A DNA stretch of 64,000 bases from DAOUJI01 sp965224415. GTDB lineage: Bacteria > Chloroflexota > Dehalococcoidia > Lucifugimonadales > JAGWBF01. The notes beneath the pieces were generated by a model. That model was not told the DNA's origin. It saw only the letters and a list, made by a program, of their open reading frames with translations, and did not search any database. The translations under genes and the position numbers were made by a program. Positions within the stretch are counted from its first letter, which is position 1, and every line of letters starts with the position of its first letter. Shown piece by piece: positions 15,508-24,282 of the stretch. The stretch lies in NCBI GenBank assembly GCA_965224415.1, contig CBDCZB010000001.1, positions 496,001-560,000 of the forward strand. Reading direction: 5' to 3'.

Positions 15508-16323
15508 CTATGGGTTGTCGTCTTTTTCGAGGCGTTGCTCCAAGCGGTGGAGGGCGTCGCGGGCGGAGCGGAGCTCGCGTAGGAGTTCTTCCCGTGACAC
15601 CGGTTCCTGCAGGTCCCTGAGACGTTCTATCTTGGCTTCGTCCAGGTTGTTGATGATGATGGCGATGAACAGGTTTATGACCACAAACGTGCCGACTATC
15701 ACGAAGCTGACGAAGTATATCCAGGCGTAGGAGTTCATCTCCATCGCCGTGCGCATCACCTCGGTCCAACCTTCCAGGGTGATGATGTTGAACAGGGTGA
15801 GCAGGGAGATCCCCAGGCTTCCCCAGTTGGCCGGGTCGTGTTCGTGAAAGAGGTGGTAGCCCATCACGGCATAGATGTAGACGATGATGCTCATCAGCAG
15901 CATGACGTGCCCGGCGCTGGGTATGGAACGCACCAGAGCCGAAATTATCAGGCGCAACTCTGGTATCCTGGAGACGAGCCGCAGCGCCCGCAGCAGACGG
16001 GCCAAGCGGGCAATCGTGGCGAACTGTCCGGTGGCCGGAATGAGCGCCAGCACTATGATGGAGAAGTCGAAGACGTTCCAACCGTCTCGGAAGTACCTGT
16101 CCGGACGCGGCGCCAAGGCAATCATCTTGAGTGCCGCCTCGACGATGAACACGATGAGCGCCGCCAGGTTGCCCATGCGCATCCAGTCCCCGTATTCCCG
16201 TTCCAGTGAGGAGACAGTCTCCAGGCCAAGCAGTACGCTGTTGGCGACAATGATGGCAATGATGCCGTATTCGAATGATCGGGCTTCAACCAGACGCCGG
16301 CATAGCTCTGTGAGGCGTGTCAT
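15508..16323 (-). CDS. Single-domain voltage-gated cation channel (NaChBac/CavMr type)
   Basis: A 271-residue six-helix ion channel monomer that should assemble as a tetramer. S1-S3 lie near residues 17-37, 50-70 and 80-97. S4 has arginines every third position (R106, R109, R112, R115). S5 is near 136-156 and S6 near 200-226, followed by a charged C-terminal coiled coil. The filter reads TLEGWTEVM (182-190), with glycine after the glutamate, as in domain I of animal calcium channels and the Meiothermus CavMr channel. NaChBac has TLESW instead. Calcium permeation is inferred from this. It lies 99 bases beyond the stop of ppdK in the same orientation. Confidence 0.9.
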   Translation of the reverse strand: MTRLTELCRRLVEARSFEYGIIAIIVANSVLLGLETVSSLEREYGDWMRMGNLAALIVFIVEAALKMIALAPRPDRYFRDGWNVFDFSIIVLALIPATGQFATIARLARLLRALRLVSRIPELRLIISALVRSIPSAGHVMLLMSIIVYIYAVMGYHLFHEHDPANWGSLGISLLTLFNIITLEGWTEVMRTAMEMNSYAWIYFVSFVIVGTFVVINLFIAIIINNLDEAKIERLRDLQEPVSREELLRELRSARDALHRLEQRLEKDDNP

Positions 16324-16422
16324 TGCAGCGCTCCGCTTCGGACGGCTCCGCCCTGCGGCCTGGTGCTGTTCGATGGCAGCGAAGACTGAGGCATGGCGTT
16401 CGCCGAAGGGCGTTGTAGGGAA

Positions 16423-19131
16423 CTAGGCGTCGTCGTCAAGCGCAGCCTGAGCGGCCGCCAGCCGGGCCAAAGGCACCCTGTAAGGGGAGCAGCTGACGTA
16501 GCTGACTCCCTCTTTGTGACAGAAGGCGATGCTGGCAGGGTCTCCCCCGTGCTCTCCACAGATCCCCACCTCAAGGTCCGGTTTCACCTCGCGGCCCTTC
16601 TCCACGGCCATGCTGATAAGGGCGCCGACTCCGTCTAGGTCCAGGGTGGTGAAGGGGTTGAAAGGCAGCACCCCGTTGTCCACATAGTGGTTCAAGAACT
16701 TGGCTTCGGCGTCGTCGCGGCTGAAGGCGAAGGTGGTCTGGGTGAGGTCATTGGTGCCGAAGCTGAAGAAGTCCGCCGACTCGGCCAGTTGATCGGCGGT
16801 GAGTGCGGCGCGGGGGACTTCTATCATAGTGCCGTATATGTAGGGAACTCTGACTTCCAGCCGCTCCTGAGTGGCGTCGGCGACAGCCGCCAACTGTTCC
16901 TTCAGTAGCTTCAACTCGTTGGCGTGGGAAGTCATGGGAATCATTATCTCCGGGCGTACGGCAATGCCCTTACGCAGCAGCCTGGCGCTGGCTGTGATGA
17001 TGGCCTCCACCTGCATACGGTACACGTCGGGAAAGGTGACTCCGAGCCGGCAGCCCCGGTGTCCCAACATGGGGTTGGCCTCCATAAGTCCTTCCACCAG
17101 ACCAAGGTGCTGTTCCAGCGATTCCAACTTGGAGCCTGAAGCGCCTGTGGCCTTGAATTCCGCCAACTCGCGCACCAACTGGTCGTGGCGGGGCAGGAAC
17201 TCATGCAGAGGCGCATCCAGCAACCGAATTATGACGGGCCTCTCGCCCATAGCTTCCAGAATCCCGGCAAAGTCCTCTATCTGGAACTTCTTCAGGTCTT
17301 CCAGAGACTTGCGGAACCTTTTGGTGGCCTGATTCTCGTCGTCGGATAGGTCCATGTCCTGGGCGCTGAACAGCATCTCCTGGACGATGGGAACCCTTTC
17401 CGGTCCCAGGAACATGTGCTCGGTGCGGCAAAGCCCGATGCCTTCCGCTCCCATACTTACTGATCGCTCGGCGTCGGCAGGAGTGTCGGCGTTGGCCCAC
17501 ACTCCCAAACGCTTTGTCTCATCGGCCCATTCCAGGAGAATCCCGGCTTCTTCCTGCTCCTCGATGTCGGGCCGTATGGTTTCCACCAGCCCCAGGAATA
17601 CGTCGCCCGTGGTGCCGTCTATGCTTAGTTCGTAGCCTTCCCAGACAGTTGCTCCCCCTGCGGTGAAGTTTCCCGCCTGGATGTCAATGTCCAACGCCTC
17701 GCACCCCACGACGCAAGGGACGCCCAGCCCCCGGGTGATTACGGCTGCGTGGCTTGTGACGCCGCCTCGGCTGGTGAGGACACCCTTGGCTCCAAGCACT
17801 CCGTGTATGTCCTCTGGCTTGGTCTCAGGACGCACCAGGATTACGGGGATTCCCCGGGCGGCGGCCTCTTCCGCACGGGTTGCGTCGAAATAAACCCTGC
17901 CCGTCGCCGCTCCTGGAGACGCCGCCGCTCCCTTAGCGATCCGGGAGCCCGAGGCTATGGCCTTGGCCCGGGCCTCAGGTTCATACCTGGGAAGAAAGAG
18001 TTGGGAGAATTCCTCGGCATTGACCATCTTCAGGGCTTCGTTCTTGGATATGAGGCCTTCACGCACCATATCGACGGCTGATTTCACAGCCGCTTGGATG
18101 GTTCGCTGGGCGTTTCTGGTCTGTAGTATGTAGAGGCTGCCTGCCTCGATGGTGAATTCGATGTCCTGAACGTCGCGGTAGTGGGTTTCAAGCCGCCTGG
18201 CTGTCCCCTCAAGTTGGTTGTAGACCTCAGGCATCTTCTTGGCCAGGGCGCTGATAGGCTCAGGAGTCCGTGTACCGGCCACCACGTCTTCTCCCTGGCC
18301 ATTGGAAAGGTACTCGCCGTATATTTGACGCCGCCCATCGGAGGGGTTGCGGGTGAAAAGGACTCCCGTACCGCTTTCGTCGCCCAGGTTGCCGAAGACC
18401 ATGGAGACCACGTTCACGGCGGTGCCCCAGTCGTGGCCTATCCCGTAGTGGTTGCGGTAGCTGATGGCCCTGGGGCTGTTCCAGCTTTCGAACACCGCTC
18501 CAACAGCTCCGTGCAGCTGAACCCAGGGGTCTGTGGGCGGCTGCTCACCGGTCGCCTTCTGGATGGAGGCCTTGAAGTCGGCTACCACGTTCGCCAGGCG
18601 AGCAGCGGTCAGTTCGTGGTCCTGGGAGACCCCGGCGGCTGTCTTGTGGGAAGACAGAATAGACTCGAAGGTATCCGACGAAACGTGCATAACCACCTGG
18701 GCGTATATTTGAAGGAACCTGCGGTAAGCGTCGTAAGCCGACCGCTCGTCGCCCATGAGCTTCGACAGCCCCTGGACTATATGATCGTTCACTCCCAAGT
18801 TCAGTATAGTGTCCATCATGCCGGGCATGGAGACTCGGGCGCCCGATCGCACGGAGACCAGCAGCGGGTTTACCGGCGAACCGAAGCCTTTCCCGGAAGC
18901 GGCCTCGAGGCGTTCCATGTATTCCCTAACCTGCTCCCAAAGGCCGTCGGGCATGGTCCGGTCCTGGTCGAAATACCCCAAGCAAGCCTCGGTGGTCACC
19001 GTGAACCCCGGCGGCACCGGCAGGCCCATGCTGGCCATTTCTGCCAGATTGGCGCCCTTGCCGCCCAGCAGGTCACTCATGCCGGCATTGCCTTCCTCAA
19101 AGCTGTAGACCAGTTTCGTTGTTTGGACCAT
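16423..19131 (-). CDS. ppdK: Pyruvate, phosphate dikinase
   Basis: PPDK interconverts pyruvate + ATP + phosphate with PEP + AMP + diphosphate. The 902-residue protein is full length. The N-terminal ATP-grasp domain begins VYSFEEGNAGMSDLLGGKGANLAEM. The swivelling phosphohistidine domain has GGVTSHAAVITRGLGVPCVVG, with H461 as the phosphorylated residue. The C-terminal PEP/pyruvate TIM barrel includes GTNDLTQTTF and ICGEHGGDP. The start is the ATG at 19131, with an AAAGGAGAGG site upstream. The gene supports gluconeogenesis or pyrophosphate-linked glycolysis. No PPDK regulatory protein is nearby. Confidence 0.96.
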   Translation of the reverse strand: MVQTTKLVYSFEEGNAGMSDLLGGKGANLAEMASMGLPVPPGFTVTTEACLGYFDQDRTMPDGLWEQVREYMERLEAASGKGFGSPVNPLLVSVRSGARVSMPGMMDTILNLGVNDHIVQGLSKLMGDERSAYDAYRRFLQIYAQVVMHVSSDTFESILSSHKTAAGVSQDHELTAARLANVVADFKASIQKATGEQPPTDPWVQLHGAVGAVFESWNSPRAISYRNHYGIGHDWGTAVNVVSMVFGNLGDESGTGVLFTRNPSDGRRQIYGEYLSNGQGEDVVAGTRTPEPISALAKKMPEVYNQLEGTARRLETHYRDVQDIEFTIEAGSLYILQTRNAQRTIQAAVKSAVDMVREGLISKNEALKMVNAEEFSQLFLPRYEPEARAKAIASGSRIAKGAAASPGAATGRVYFDATRAEEAAARGIPVILVRPETKPEDIHGVLGAKGVLTSRGGVTSHAAVITRGLGVPCVVGCEALDIDIQAGNFTAGGATVWEGYELSIDGTTGDVFLGLVETIRPDIEEQEEAGILLEWADETKRLGVWANADTPADAERSVSMGAEGIGLCRTEHMFLGPERVPIVQEMLFSAQDMDLSDDENQATKRFRKSLEDLKKFQIEDFAGILEAMGERPVIIRLLDAPLHEFLPRHDQLVRELAEFKATGASGSKLESLEQHLGLVEGLMEANPMLGHRGCRLGVTFPDVYRMQVEAIITASARLLRKGIAVRPEIMIPMTSHANELKLLKEQLAAVADATQERLEVRVPYIYGTMIEVPRAALTADQLAESADFFSFGTNDLTQTTFAFSRDDAEAKFLNHYVDNGVLPFNPFTTLDLDGVGALISMAVEKGREVKPDLEVGICGEHGGDPASIAFCHKEGVSYVSCSPYRVPLARLAAAQAALDDDA

Positions 19132-19260
19132 GGACCAACCTCTCCTTTAGTCGTGGGCAGCCAACAGCGCATCAGTTGACTGGCCCTGGATGAAACAGGC
19201 CGCGATGCGGGACTGGAAGAGCAACGCCCGATGGACCGGCCAGCCAGGCCGGGCAGCTGC

Positions 19261-20265
19261 TTAGGACGCCTCTGGAGAGGAAGTAGCGGGTTCCTCCAGG
19301 TAGAAGGAGTTGTCCCAGAGGTCGTATATGTAATCGCACTCGTCCTGCTCCAGGTCCGGGACTTCCGGTACCGCACAGTATTCAGCCAACTCCTGTGAGT
19401 TGGTGATGTTGGGCAGGATTGTGACGATTGTGGGCTGCGCGAGGCAGAACTTGATGGCCGCCTGCGCCATCGTGCGGCCCGTCTCTTCAGCCAGGAATCG
19501 CACCTGGTCGGCTTTCTTGATGGCTTCCACCATCCATAGATGTCTCCGGTGGGAACGATGGTCTGAGGGGTCCCATTCCGGGGGCTCACGGAACTTGTCC
19601 GTTAGAGTCTCCGACGCGTGGGGGACTCGCGACAACAGCCCCACTTCTTCTTCATCTGCGATAGGGAAAAACCGGTTCGCCGGGTCCTGCTCCAATATGC
19701 TGTAGATTATCTGAACGGAGCTTACGTTCCGCTCCCGCATGGACGATTCGCCCTCTTCGAACCATCCGATATCCGGGCCGATGGCGGAGCCGTAGTAGCG
19801 TATCTTGCCTTCCTTAACCAGCTCATCCAGCGTGTCGAAGACTTCATCGTCCTCTATAGCGGCCAGCCTGGGGTTGTGGAGCTGGTACAGGTCTATGTAA
19901 TCGGTTTTCAGGCGCTTTAGACTTTGCTCACAGGCGTACCTGATGAACTCCGGCTCGAACTTCTGAGGCCGTTCTGTGTGGCCCTCGCGCTCGACGTTGG
20001 TGTAGAAGTCATAGCCGAACTTGGTGGCGATGACGACGTTCTTTCGTTCCGCTCCGAGGGCCTTGGCAAGGATTTCTTCCCCGTACCCTTCGCCATAGGT
20101 GTCTGCTGTGTCGAAGAAATTGACGCCCCTGTCGATGGATTCCTGGAGCAGCCGTATGCTGTCCGACTCTTCTATGCGTCCCCACCAGTTCGTGGCCACT
20201 GTCCAGACCCCGAATCCAACTTCCGACAGGTTCAGGTCGGTTCTCGGTAATCGGCGGTATTTCAT
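19261..20265 (-). CDS. Aldo/keto reductase
   Basis: A 334-residue (beta/alpha)8 NADPH-dependent carbonyl reductase. The four catalytic residues are visible: D52 and Y57 in FFDTADTYGEGYGEEILAKAL, K82 in IATKFGYD, and H130 in YQLHNPR. It belongs to the group that includes YghZ-like and plant auxin-regulated reductases. The substrate cannot be told. The next upstream minus-strand gene (DUF1802) ends 9 bases before it, so the two are probably one operon. The 129 bases between this gene and ppdK hold no feature I recognise. Confidence 0.92.
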   Translation of the reverse strand: MKYRRLPRTDLNLSEVGFGVWTVATNWWGRIEESDSIRLLQESIDRGVNFFDTADTYGEGYGEEILAKALGAERKNVVIATKFGYDFYTNVEREGHTERPQKFEPEFIRYACEQSLKRLKTDYIDLYQLHNPRLAAIEDDEVFDTLDELVKEGKIRYYGSAIGPDIGWFEEGESSMRERNVSSVQIIYSILEQDPANRFFPIADEEEVGLLSRVPHASETLTDKFREPPEWDPSDHRSHRRHLWMVEAIKKADQVRFLAEETGRTMAQAAIKFCLAQPTIVTILPNITNSQELAEYCAVPEVPDLEQDECDYIYDLWDNSFYLEEPATSSPEAS

Positions 20266-20274
20266 AGGGTATTC

Positions 20275-20865
20275 CTAGGCCCGCACCGGCTCGAGGTTCA
20301 TCGCCGACTTGACTTCCTCGACCTTGGTGCGGAACTCATCGTCGGACAGGACAGGCGTCATGTCCTCCAGTGAAAGCCCGTCGGTCAGGTCCACCCAGGA
20401 CTTACAGCCGCTGTAGCCGGGGTCATTAGCCACGACAATCGGTTCTGCCAGCCTATAGACCCGCAGAAGCATCACGGACAGGGGGAACTTGGGCTTCCAG
20501 TGAAGCCTGCTTTGGGCGTAGTCGTTAGTCCATATGTGGCAGGGGGACAGAGAGTCCAGGGTTTCCTGTTCGAAAACCTCAATGACTTCCTCCACCTTGG
20601 CCCAATGGGAGAAGATGATGGTCGAGGCGTCGTAGGGTTCGCTAAGTATCCGGGCCAACGCTTCCTGGTAGGGCGGCTTCAGAAGGGCCTCTTTTTGGTG
20701 TTCATAGGTGGGATACAGAAGGAACTCGGGGTGGATGACGCGGAAGTCCTTGCCGTCTTCCCTGATTCCGCCCTTCCTGAGAAGGACTATCTGGTGTCCC
20801 TGATCCAATGCCCTTACGGCGACGGCCCATTCTTTGAGAGCGACGTTGCAACTGGACGGAAGCAT
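20275..20865 (-). CDS. DUF1802 family protein
   Basis: I start the gene at the ATG 20865 (MLPSSCNVALKEWAVAV, 196 residues), which has AGGAG upstream; the frame is open further but without family similarity. The DUF1802 signature VALKEWAVAVRALDQGHQIVLLRKGGIREDGKDF is followed by VIHPEFLLYPTYEHQKEALLKP. The family is widespread in cyanobacteria and Chloroflexi and has no proven function. It is divergent from the flavoprotein gene at 20980. The 114-base gap contains a 10-base palindrome ATGTTAACAT (20906-20915) that could be a shared control site. Confidence 0.8.
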   Translation of the reverse strand: MLPSSCNVALKEWAVAVRALDQGHQIVLLRKGGIREDGKDFRVIHPEFLLYPTYEHQKEALLKPPYQEALARILSEPYDASTIIFSHWAKVEEVIEVFEQETLDSLSPCHIWTNDYAQSRLHWKPKFPLSVMLLRVYRLAEPIVVANDPGYSGCKSWVDLTDGLSLEDMTPVLSDDEFRTKVEEVKSAMNLEPVRA

Positions 20866-20979
20866 GGCGCGTTTACTCCTGGGTTGATGCGGGATTGCGG
20901 AGTCAATGTTAACATCAAAACCAGCGCTGCTCAAGCCGAGTTCGCAGGCCGAGCAAAACTTACGGAGGCTTTTCCAACG

Positions 20980-22143
20980 GTGGCTCAAAGCGCCGCGACA
21001 CGATACGACGCCATAGTAATAGGAGCCGGACCATCCGGTGCGACTCTCGCGCGTCAGCTGGCGCTGCAAGGAGTCCGCACCCTGGTCCTGGAACGCCATA
21101 GCCTGCCCCGGTACAAGACCTGAGGGGGCGGGGTTAATGAGCGGGCCGTGCGCCTTCTGGACTTCCCCATAGAGCCTGTCTCGGAGCGCACCGTGGACAC
21201 GGCGTGGCTCTCCTATCGCATGAAAGAGGGTTTCCGCCGCAGCTTTTCCAAGCCGTTCACCCAGATGACCATGCGTTCAGCCTTCGATGCGATGCTGGCC
21301 GAGAAGGCCGTCGAGGCGGGAGCGGAACTCAAAGACGGCTTCAAGGTTGAACGTATCGAGATTGATTCTGACGGTCTGGTGACCGTCCGTGGAGGCCAAG
21401 ACGCATTCTCAAGCAGGGTACTGGCCGGTGCCGATGGTGTGAACGGCGTGACAGCCTTACACACGGGCCTGGAAGCAGGACGGGAGCTTGGAGTGGGGCT
21501 GGAGGCTGAAGTCTACACAGACCAGGAACAATTGGAACGGTGGAAGCGTTCTGTAGCGATCGACTTTGGGATGGTGCGGGGAGGGTATATGTGGCTCTTC
21601 CCCAAGGAAGACCACCTGTCCATTGGGGTGGCCAGCTTTCCCAGGCACGCCCACCGGTTGCGCGATCTGTTGGCGGGATACCTGAAATACCTGGACTTGG
21701 GAGACTTCCAGCAAAAGCTCACTCGGGGCCATCGTCTCCCAAGGCGGAAGAAGGGAGCCCCCATCACCAAAGGCCCTGTTCTGCTGGTAGGGGACGCCGC
21801 TGGGATGCTGGACTATTGGACCGGAGAGGGCATCTTCTACGCCATAAGGAGCGGTCAAATCGCCGCTCCCGCGGCGGTGGACTATTTGGAGGGAAAGACC
21901 CCCGACATGACTGCCTACGAGAAGGTCGTGGATGACGAGATAATGCCCGACCTTCGAATTGCGCGGACCATGACTCGCATCGGACTGGCGCTGCCCAAGT
22001 TGGGTTTCACCATGATGAAGCGTTCAGACCGCGCCTGGAGTCTGGGCTGCAGGGTCCTCAGGGGCGATGCCGCGTACTACGACATTCGCGGCGTCTGGGG
22101 GCCTTTCAAGTTCATGTTTGACCTCGCGGGCAGGGGCATATAG
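20980..22143 (+). CDS. Geranylgeranyl reductase-like FAD flavoprotein with in-frame TGA at the conserved Cys (candidate selenoprotein)
   Basis: The frame from GTG 20980 (GGAGG 11 bases upstream) gives 387 residues if codon 48 (TGA, 21121-21123) is read through. Before it: RYDAIVIGAGPSGATLARQL, the FAD dinucleotide-binding motif, then LERHSLPRYKT. After it: GGGVNERAVRLLDFP, MRSAFDAMLAEKAVEAGAE, AGADGVNGV and LLVGDAAGMLDYWTGEGI, all in the same frame. In this family the motif is KxCGGG, so the TGA replaces exactly the conserved cysteine; selenocysteine is the attractive reading. The family reduces isoprenoid double bonds in lipid or chlorophyll pathways. Alternatives are a nonsense mutation or a base error. 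Confidence 0.75.
21130..21168 (+). promoter_or_regulatory. Possible bacterial SECIS-like hairpin downstream of the TGA
   Basis: Bacterial SECIS elements lie directly after the UGA, within the coding region. Here GGGG (21130-21133) can pair with CCCC (21165-21168), and an inner GCG/CGC stem (21141-21143 with 21151-21153) presents the loop GGCCGTG with two leading G. The loop G is about 21 bases after the TGA, within the usual range. The pairing is weak and was done by eye. Confidence 0.3.
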
Positions 22144-22340
22144 AGTATCCGACAATGTCTAAGTTTGAATTCGCTGGTGGACAATTCCGTGCCGAGTCCC
22201 TTGACAACCATTCCCTGACTGGGCTACTGTCGAACTAGCCGCAGTACCCTTGGCTTAGGAACCATCGTCGCTGTTTAAGTCCTTGGGTCAGAGCGACTTG
22301 TACAAAATGCTCAAAGGCCGCTCTATGTTAGCGTTACAGC

Positions 22341-22526
22341 ATGGAAACGAACAGAGACCAGATAGAGCGGAGACTCAGGCGGGAAGGCTGGTGGTTGGTA
22401 CGCCGAGGCTCCAACCACGACATTTACCGACACGACGGGGGTGAAGGGCATATTACCGTTCCCCGTCACCCTACGCTTCGCATTGAGACGGCCCGCTCCA
22501 TAGCCAAGAAAGCTGGCTGGATATAA
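22341..22526 (+). CDS. hicA: HicA-family mRNA interferase toxin (second locus)
   Basis: A 61-residue classical YcfA/HicA toxin with a dsRBD-like fold: LRREGWWLVRRGSNHDIYRHDGG, then ITVPRHPTLRIETARSIAKKAGWI. The histidine in GSNHDIY is the catalytic position in this family. It is full length, unlike the first HicA in the window, and belongs to a different subfamily. The antitoxin follows after 10 bases. The 197 bases upstream, between the flavoprotein stop and this start, contain no other gene and only a weak promoter-like pair (TTGTAC ... TATGTT). Confidence 0.9.
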   Translation: METNRDQIERRLRREGWWLVRRGSNHDIYRHDGGEGHITVPRHPTLRIETARSIAKKAGWI

Positions 22527-22536
22527 TAGGAGGATT

Positions 22537-22794
22537 ATGATTCGATATCCAGTGGTAATTGCCGGCGAGGTAGGCTCATACGGGGTGGTCTTCCCTGACA
22601 TGTTGGGGGTGGTGTCAATGGGCGCCACGGTCGATGAGGCGCTGCGGAACGCCGAGGATGTGCTGGCGGATGTCATTAGCCTATCCGAAGAATACGGGGA
22701 TATCATCCCTTCACCCAGCGCCATTGACGACATCAACCTGGAACCCGGCGAGATGGTTGCATACGTGACGCTGAAGACCGAGATTGCCGCGTAG
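22537..22794 (+). CDS. hicB: HicB-family antitoxin (second locus)
   Basis: An 85-residue short HicB protein: IRYPVVIAGEVGSYGVVFPDMLGVVSMGATVDEALRNAEDVLADVI is the partly degraded RNase H-like domain that binds and blocks HicA. No clear C-terminal DNA-binding helix motif is present, unlike the HicB at 4817. A strong AGGAGG site 5 bases before the ATG should favour antitoxin over toxin synthesis. Confidence 0.9.
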   Translation: MIRYPVVIAGEVGSYGVVFPDMLGVVSMGATVDEALRNAEDVLADVISLSEEYGDIIPSPSAIDDINLEPGEMVAYVTLKTEIAA

Positions 22795-22930
22795 TGCATG
22801 TACCGGCTGCCCGTGAACACAGACCATCAACCCGCTGGGAGAAGGCTCGTGGATGTGGGCCATGCCGAGCATCCATCGGCGCGGCCCTTTCGTTCCCTCT
22901 AAGGCGCCTACAGGTAAGGCGCCGGCGGTT

Positions 22931-23842
22931 CTAACCCATAGAGGGCAGTGGATGCTCAGTCTCCAGGATTTCCAGGAAGGCGTTTTGCGCCGGGGAAAGC
23001 CGTTTTTCCTTCAAGTAGACCAGCGTCAAGGGACGAATGCATTCCCAGTCCTTGACTTGAATCACTTTGAGCAGTCCCGCCTTCACCTCGGCCCCTATTC
23101 CGAACTTGGACACTACGCCCACGCCTACGCCCGACTCAGCAGCCAGCTTGACGGCCTGATTGGAGCCAAGCTCCATAGCGACTTTGGGGCTGACTCCCAT
23201 GTGGGCAAAACACTCTTCCGCCGCCTGACGGGTGGCCGACCCTTGCTCGCGAATCACCAGCCCGGCGTCCATGACGGATTCCAAATCAACCGGGCTTCCC
23301 GTCACCAAAGGGTGGTCCAGAGCGGCCACCAGTACGATCTCATCCATGACGTAGGTGGAGGTCGCCAGAGCGTCGTCGCCCTCCAGACCTGAGCCGATCA
23401 TGCCTATGTCCAGTTCTCTCTGGTGTATCTGGCTGATTATAGACCGGGTGTTGGATATCCTAAGCTCTACGTCGATGTCGGGGTAGCGGCGCCGGAAACG
23501 GCCCATGGCGACGGGCAGGATGTATTCGCCCGGTGTGGTGGAGGCGCCTATGGTGAGGTGGCCGGCCTTGAGGCCCCGAATGGCTTGGACCGCTTCCCAG
23601 AGCTCGGAGGAGAGGCTGAATATCCTGTGGACGTAGTCGTAGACTGCTTCCCCGATTTCGGTCAATTGGAGGCCCTTTGACCTCCGATGAAACAGAGGGA
23701 CTCCTAGATGTTTCTCCAAGTCCTGCACCTGGATGGAGACGGCTGGCTGACTGATTTCCAACGCCTTAGCTGCCCGGGAGAATCCCCTCTGGCGCGCCAC
23801 TGTGTAGAAGATGCGCAGCTGGTGGAAATTGAGATCAGTGAT
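22931..23842 (-). CDS. LysR-family transcriptional regulator, predicted AUC start
   Basis: The winged-helix N-terminus reads FHQLRIFYTVARQRGFSRAAKALEISQPAVSIQVQDLEKHLG, and the effector domain follows (GHLTIGASTTPGEYILP ... GVGVGVVSKFGIG). The first conventional start in frame (GTG 23800) would remove the first helix of the DNA-binding domain. Upstream, GGAGG stands 7 bases before an ATC at 23840-23842, giving ITDLNFHQLRIF, the normal N-terminus. No ATG, GTG or TTG exists in that interval. AUC initiation is therefore likely, giving 303 residues, unless a base is wrong. The resemblance to CbbR/CysB-like regulators does not give a target. Confidence 0.8.
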   Translation of the reverse strand: MTDLNFHQLRIFYTVARQRGFSRAAKALEISQPAVSIQVQDLEKHLGVPLFHRRSKGLQLTEIGEAVYDYVHRIFSLSSELWEAVQAIRGLKAGHLTIGASTTPGEYILPVAMGRFRRRYPDIDVELRISNTRSIISQIHQRELDIGMIGSGLEGDDALATSTYVMDEIVLVAALDHPLVTGSPVDLESVMDAGLVIREQGSATRQAAEECFAHMGVSPKVAMELGSNQAVKLAAESGVGVGVVSKFGIGAEVKAGLLKVIQVKDWECIRPLTLVYLKEKRLSPAQNAFLEILETEHPLPSMG

Positions 23843-23923
23843 GCAGCGACCTCCATATATAGCAGTTAATGGGACGCCATGTATCCATTATACACCATGC
23901 GGCTGTCCTGGAAAGGGGAAATG

Positions 23924-23952
23924 AAAAGCGGCCCGTTGAGGCGGGGCCGCTT
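23924..23952. terminator. Rho-independent terminator for rpsT
   Basis: A GC-rich hairpin pairs AAAGCGGCCC with GGGCCGCTTT around a 9-base loop (CGCCTCAAC on the minus strand). On the minus strand it is followed by TTC-rich sequence just past the rpsT stop. Its A/T borders could also let it act on the other strand. Confidence 0.75.
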
Positions 23953-23980
23953 TGCGTCTTGGGGCTTGATGAAGTCTTGG

Positions 23981-24232
23981 CTATGAGGCTTGGGAAGCGT
24001 TGAACTTGGCCATGAGGCGCGACTTTTTCCTCGCTGCATTGTTCTTGTGGAGGATTCCCTTGGTCACGGCCGAGTCTAGAGCTTTAATCGCAGCTCCCAC
24101 TTCGGTTTCGGCGTCGCCACCCGACCTGAGCGCATCTCCGGCTTTGCCGACCATAGTCCTGGTGGCGCTTCGCACTTGGCGGTTTCTCAGCCGCCTCTTT
24201 TCCATTTTCCGGGCTGTCTTTTCAGCAGGCAA
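23981..24232 (-). CDS. rpsT: 30S ribosomal protein S20
   Basis: An 83-residue basic helical protein that binds 16S rRNA in the body of the small subunit. The sequence MPAEKTARKMEKRRLRNRQVRSATRT and the ending GILHKNNAARKKSRLMAKFN are typical of S20. The start is a TTG with GGAGG 5 bases upstream, a weak start that suits autoregulated S20. A terminator hairpin follows at 23924-23952. The relA stop at 24283 lies only 50 bases upstream in the same orientation, so the two could be co-transcribed. Confidence 0.95.
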   Translation of the reverse strand: MPAEKTARKMEKRRLRNRQVRSATRTMVGKAGDALRSGGDAETEVGAAIKALDSAVTKGILHKNNAARKKSRLMAKFNASQAS

Positions 24233-24282
24233 AGGGTCCTCCGTATATGCTTCTATTCAACTAACCAGTATATACCCTGTGT

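Noticed and set aside
18181..19179. 332-residue open frame opposite ppdK
   Set aside because: Antisense to conserved PPDK sequence; no independent support.
20500..20979. Long in-frame upstream extension of the flavoprotein
   Set aside because: It is antisense to DUF1802 codons, and the flavoprotein fold begins only at the GTG near 20980.
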